Source: Hepsetus odoe
Lineage: Eukaryota; Chordata; Actinopteri; Characiformes; Hepsetidae
Assembly (NCBI GenBank): GCA_017165825.1
Contig: CM029379.1
Span: 17,939,028 to 18,003,027, forward strand
Reading direction: 5' to 3'
DNA: 64,000 bases
In this document: one piece after another, positions 59,666 to 64,000 of the stretch
How the letters are laid out: the number at the start of each line of letters is the position of its first letter
Position numbering within the stretch: position 1 is the stretch's first letter
Made by a program: the position numbers and the translations under genes
Notes under the pieces: model-generated
What the model saw: only the letters and a program-made list of their open reading frames with translations
Databases searched by the model: none
What the model was told of the DNA's origin: nothing

Positions 59666-61857
59666 GACGCCACACAATGTCGTCACTCACATTAAAAGAA
59701 AACTCGCTTCAACTTTCAGCACATTCCGCACAAAACCTCTATTTTTACACTGATCTGTGATTCCACTGTCAGGAAGAGCACTAATCTACTGTTAAATATC
59801 ACTCAAAATAAAATCTACATTAATGAACAGAGTCTGAATCATTTGATCATTATTGGAGACACTGATGTTGGCTTTAAAGACCAAATATTTCCTTTTATTG
59901 TTTAAAATAATGAAAAAAACATTTAAAATGTATTTTGTTAATCATTTAATATGTTTATAATTAATATTTTTGTTATATTTATACAATTAGAACAGTTTAT
60001 TTAATGAATGTAGGGATTTAAGGTATTTCCAGACTTTTTATTATGAACTGAGATTATAACTGCAGACAATCCCTGTGTTTTAACCATTACACCTGTCCTG
60101 TAAAAGACTCCAGCTTCTCTTCCTCCATGGTGGCAGATGATAAAGCAGTGAAATCCAAGCAAGCCCTAATTTATTCTCTCTTTCTCTTGTACAGTCTGCA
60201 AATCCTTCTATTTTTGACTTTATGTGAAATGTTTCTGTCAGCTGAGCTGTAAATACAGGTAGAGAGCTTTAACCACAGTCCAGTACCCAGATCTGTACTG
60301 ACTCACTAAACATGTTCATCATTCAAACACTAAACACACTCACTAAATATGTTCATCATTCAGAACTGGTCTCTCCATCTTCACACTGAGTGCCATCACT
60401 GTAAACAGAAAGATTAGTGAAGGATTTATTATTAAAGTAGAAGATTCAGTAGTACCTACCACTCTGAGTTTCTACATCAAACAGGTCAGAAAGGAAGAAG
60501 GAAAGACTATGACATAGTTTGCCAGTCAAATGATGATGTTCAAAGAATTGTTGGTATTTAAAAGAGCAGTCAGTCAGGATCTGCTTCATTCTTTTAACAT
60601 TCATGTCATCTTTTTCCTTTTTCATCCTGGTAGCTAAACAATGGTAGCTGTCCCACCTATGTTTTAATTAGAGGAGAGTCTTATTCAACTATTATTATAC
60701 TAAAATATGATACTGGCTTATCGTCTCTTCTAATTCCTTATGAGCTAATAAACCTAACTTACTCTTACATTTGAAGTCATACAACTTAAACAATAATAGA
60801 AAAGAAGGGAATTTATGGTCACTTTATTGATCTAATATTATTGTAATTGTTCATTAGAAATATAAAAATGAAAGCAACACAAACTATTGAAAAATGTCAT
60901 TAAAATTATGGCCCAATTTAAATTCAAATTAAAATTGCAAACAGACATTATTGAGGCATAGTGATGCCTGATAATTTGGTCAGTTCTGCATAGATTGATT
61001 GGTTTAAATGTTGGCTTGTATATGATTAATTTAATGTAGTTTGTTGATTTGAATTTTACTTCTCAGGCAGTAAAATAGGGAGCAGTTACATGACCCACTG
61101 CCAGTTAAAGCTGAACTCAGTACTGGATTGCATTTATGCATTCATTCATTACACTCAAGTTAAAAGTCAAGAATGGAATCAGAGGAGAAATCATTTACCA
61201 CAGTGATCTCCAACAATAAAAACTTCCCTCGATTTAAATCTTCACACACAATAACAATTACCTTTTTTACTAGTGTTATCAGTTACTGTACATTTCTACT
61301 GCAAGACCTGTATCATGGAGAATCCATTAGATGTTCTAATTATTGCTACTAACATTATTGCTATAAAACTCAATAATATATTGAATATATATTAATTTTA
61401 AACAACTAAATATAAATCACAAAGGCATTGTTCTGTGCAGAGTCAAAAAGATACCTCGTGTGGTTTAGTTTATGTAGGTCATTATATATGAGTGTCTGCA
61501 ACATGTGAATGTTGTTCGAATGGAAATCTGTGTGAACGCTGCAGGTCTCTGTCTGAGGGTTTTGAGGTAAAAATTGCTAGTCGGCTTCATGCTGAAGGCG
61601 TAAGGAGACGTAGGTTACAGGTCACAGGCTGGATTGATCATCATCTTGCTTTACTGTGAAGAATTGCTTTTAATTCTCAACTCACTTACTTTACATGTCT
61701 GGTTCTAACAGACTTAAAGCAACTCAACTTTTTACCAAACCCTTCAGAAAATTATGTTTGGTTCCAGATTAAGGTGGAAAGGTTTCTGCTGGAGGGGGTA
61801 ATTTGATTCGTTCTACTACACAGGAAGAACCCAGATTTTAAAGATTATAGTTTTTTT
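59666..61857. other. Intergenic, nothing recognised
   Basis: AT-rich sequence, mostly unique in the window. About 61530-61700 matches 22745-22920; the 1.9 kb before that is deleted in the gamma block. No gene seen. Confidence 0.5.
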
Positions 61858-61985
61858 TTTGTTTTACCAAGTGGTAAGGGAGCTGGCTCTAGAATCGGAA
61901 GATCATGGGTTCAAATTCCCAGACCAGTAGGTAACCTTGAGCAAGGTTCCATGGCCATCACTGCTCCCTGGGTGGTTTAAAGGTT
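61858..61985 (+). mobile_element. Truncated V-SINE
   Basis: GAAGATCATGGGTTCAAATT box B region, then core and a CACTGCTCCCTGGGTGGTTT end. Confidence 0.7.
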
Positions 61986-62412
61986 CACCACATTAATGTC
62001 CACTGATGTTGAGGAAGATGAAGCAGGACAGGAAATGTGAGTCTGAAGTTTTATTACCATTCAAGATGAAAACAACAATGAAAGAGAAACTCTATGGTAC
62101 TTCAGGTGCTGTGTGAAGAGTGAGAAACAAATAAATGAGGGCACTTCCTTCTGAAGCTTTTGAAGCTTCTGAAATGACTTAATCAGAAACAATTTAACAC
62201 CTGTTTTAGGGACTGGATGAAGAATGAGTTCAGTTTTAGAGTCTTCACTACCATCTTCATATAAACGTATTCAGTCTCTAAGCCCCGTTCATTACCCAAT
62301 GAAAGACTAATCTGTCCATTCTGTTAAGTCTTTCATACCATCTTTACATCAATGAATTAATGGTGGTTCAGTTCCTGGGTTCTGTGCTTTAGGTTGGGAC
62401 TGTGATGATGAG

Positions 62413-62766
62413 TAGAGTAGAGTATTCTTTTATTATCCCATGAATGGGAAATTTGGGTGTTACAGGGCTCTTATAAAAGTGACAGATGTAAAAGATATAT
62501 TAAAAAATAGAGACATAAGGAAAGAGGAAAGAGAAACAAGTACAGGAGAAGTACAGGAGCTATAAAAAAATAAATAATAAATAATCTATCTATCTATATA
62601 TCTATATAAATATATATACATATACATATCTTACATATACACATATACATATCTTCACGGAGAATTAGGTGACCATATATACAGTACACAGTAATAATAC
62701 ACAATAATAAATAAGTTTTAAATAAGTTATAAATATATATAAATAAAAAAGTAGCAAGATATAAGT

Positions 62767-62806
<40 letters not shown>

Positions 62807-63829
62807 TAATAATATACGTTAATATACATTAATAATAATAATATATAATATAATATGATATATAATAATTTATAATAATAAAACAAGCAATGTAATGAAA
62901 TGTAATGTTATGATGATGAATTGTGGAGTCTTATTGCTGCAGGTAGGAATGACCTGCGGTAGCGTTCTTTCTTAGACTGCGGGTGTAAGAGTCTGCTGCT
63001 GAACCAGCTGCTCAGTCCTCGTACAGTCTCGTGTAGGGGGTGGGAGGTGTTGACCATGATGGATGTTAGTTTGGATAACATCCTCTCCTCCCCTACCTGC
63101 TCGATGGACTTGAGCGGGCAGTCCAGGACAGAGCTGGCCCTCTTGACCAGTTTATTTAGTTTCCCTCTGTCCCTCACTGCGACTCTGCCACACCAGCAGA
63201 CCACAGCGTAAAAAACAGCCGACGCTACCACAGTGTCATAGAATGTCCTCATGAGATTTTTGTTTACTCCAAAGGACCTCAGCTGCTTTAGCAGGTGTAG
63301 ACGACTGAGGCCCTTTTTGTAAAGAGCAGTAGTGTTTGTGGACCAGTCCAGTTTATTGTTGATGTGGACACCCAGGTATTTGTACTCCTCCACCGTTTCA
63401 ATGCACAAACCCTGGATGTCCACCGGTGTAATGGGGGGTGACTTCCTGCGAAAGTCAATCAGATGCGCAGATGATTTTTATTGCACCAACTGACGAAGTC
63501 ACTGATGACCGCCCTGTATTTCTGCTCATTCCCCTCCGACACACGACCAACAATAGCGGTGTCGTCCGAGAACTTCTGCAGGTGACAGGTGTCCGTGTTA
63601 TATTTAAAGTCCGCTGTGTACAATGTGAAGAGGAAGGGGGCGAGAACTGTTCCTTGTGGGGCTCCAGTGCTGCAGACCACCACCTCAGACACACAGTCCT
63701 GGAGTCTCACATACTGGGGCCTATTGGTGAGGTAGTCAATAATCCACTCAGACATGTGATGGTCCACACCCACACCCTCCAACTTCCCCCTCAGAAGTTG
63801 AAGGGAGTGGGTGTGGACCATCACATGAA
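62413..63829 (-). mobile_element. 5'-truncated LINE, jockey/L2-like
   Basis: Minus-strand frames: 63459-63839 has the reverse transcriptase block STGAPQGTVLAPFLFTLYTA and catalytic SDDT (FSDDTAIVGRV, a D-D variant of YADD). 62908-63423 is the C-terminal part (EYKYLGVHINNKLDW, LHLLKQLRSFGV, RSFLPAAIRLHNSSS). A long AT-rich 3' UTR follows with microsatellites (CTAT near 62583, TAA near 62771-62815), ending in CCCATTCATGGGATAATAAA and a short GAGTA-type repeat. Frames are separate, so it is inactive. The gamma block near 25525 is the empty site. Confidence 0.85.
62583..62885. repeat. Microsatellite-rich 3' UTR of the LINE
   Basis: CTAT, TATA and TAA/ATA repeats. The tyrosine- and leucine-rich frames here are artefacts of the repeats. 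Confidence 0.85.
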
Positions 63830-64000
63830 GTGAAAACACTGATTCTCAGGTCAGTGAAACATTTTGGTATTTATTTTGAGATGTGTGCAGAAAAGGTCAT
63901 GATCTTTCAGTTGATGAAATGTACTGATCTTTACTAGGTGATGACGTTCCTCGCTCTTTTTCACATTGTCAGAGTTGCAGCTCCCTCTAGTGGCCGGATG
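63830..64000. other. End of window, beta block flank
   Basis: It matches 25530-25680 downstream of the Rex1 insertion. No gene before the window ends. Confidence 0.5.

Noticed and set aside
62594..62886. Tyrosine/leucine-rich frames
   Set aside because: Microsatellite translation in a LINE 3' UTR.

Overview
The window looks like teleost fish genomic DNA. It is AT-rich and intron-bearing. It is crowded with fish-type repeats: V-SINE-like and L2-tailed tRNA SINEs, Tc1-like transposons, several LINE families and (TA)n/(CA)n microsatellites. The only recognisable host protein genes are a tandem cluster of CD2/SLAM-type immunoglobulin-superfamily receptors on the + strand. The species cannot be fixed from sequence alone; an otophysan (catfish/characin/cyprinid group) is only a guess from the SINE types.

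Receptor cluster. Copy 0 (about 1-1021) is a 3' remnant. Copy A (5970-10059) is intact: six exons, 311 codons. Copy B (12927-15749) has its 5' end in a 500-N gap and a nonsense codon at the start of its last exon. Copy C (47272-49900) is a pseudogene. Copy D (54293-57484) is intact, 311 codons. The intact proteins have a signal peptide, an IgV domain without the canonical disulphide, an IgC2 domain with four conserved cysteines, one transmembrane helix, and a tail with two ITIM-like tyrosine motifs. All splice phases agree among copies, and the intron after the transmembrane exon uses a GC donor in A, B and D. This architecture suggests inhibitory or SAP/SHP-type signalling receptors of lymphocytes, an inference from the family.

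Layout. Three blocks are copies of one segmental duplication: alpha (about 540-12426), gamma (about 12927-25950) and beta (about 49450-64000). Each block has a receptor followed by a conserved flank. In beta and gamma that flank ends in a minus-strand exon-like segment with a preserved splice donor. Later insertions distinguish the blocks: Rex1-like LINEs, an I/Nimb-like LINE with two nested SINEs, a jockey/L2-like LINE and several SINEs. Several have target-site duplications and an empty site in a sister block.

The stretch 25960-44100 has no recognised gene. It is a compound palindrome: left arm, spacer, right arm, then a shortened left arm, a second spacer and a second right arm. Short open frames recur in the arms: a 16-codon ATG exon ending at a splice donor (three copies) and a MEL-x-LTGG frame of about 40-48 codons (several copies, one broken by a micro-inversion). 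These are the least explained sequences in the window. The interval 44100-47270 is mostly transposon debris leading into pseudogene C.
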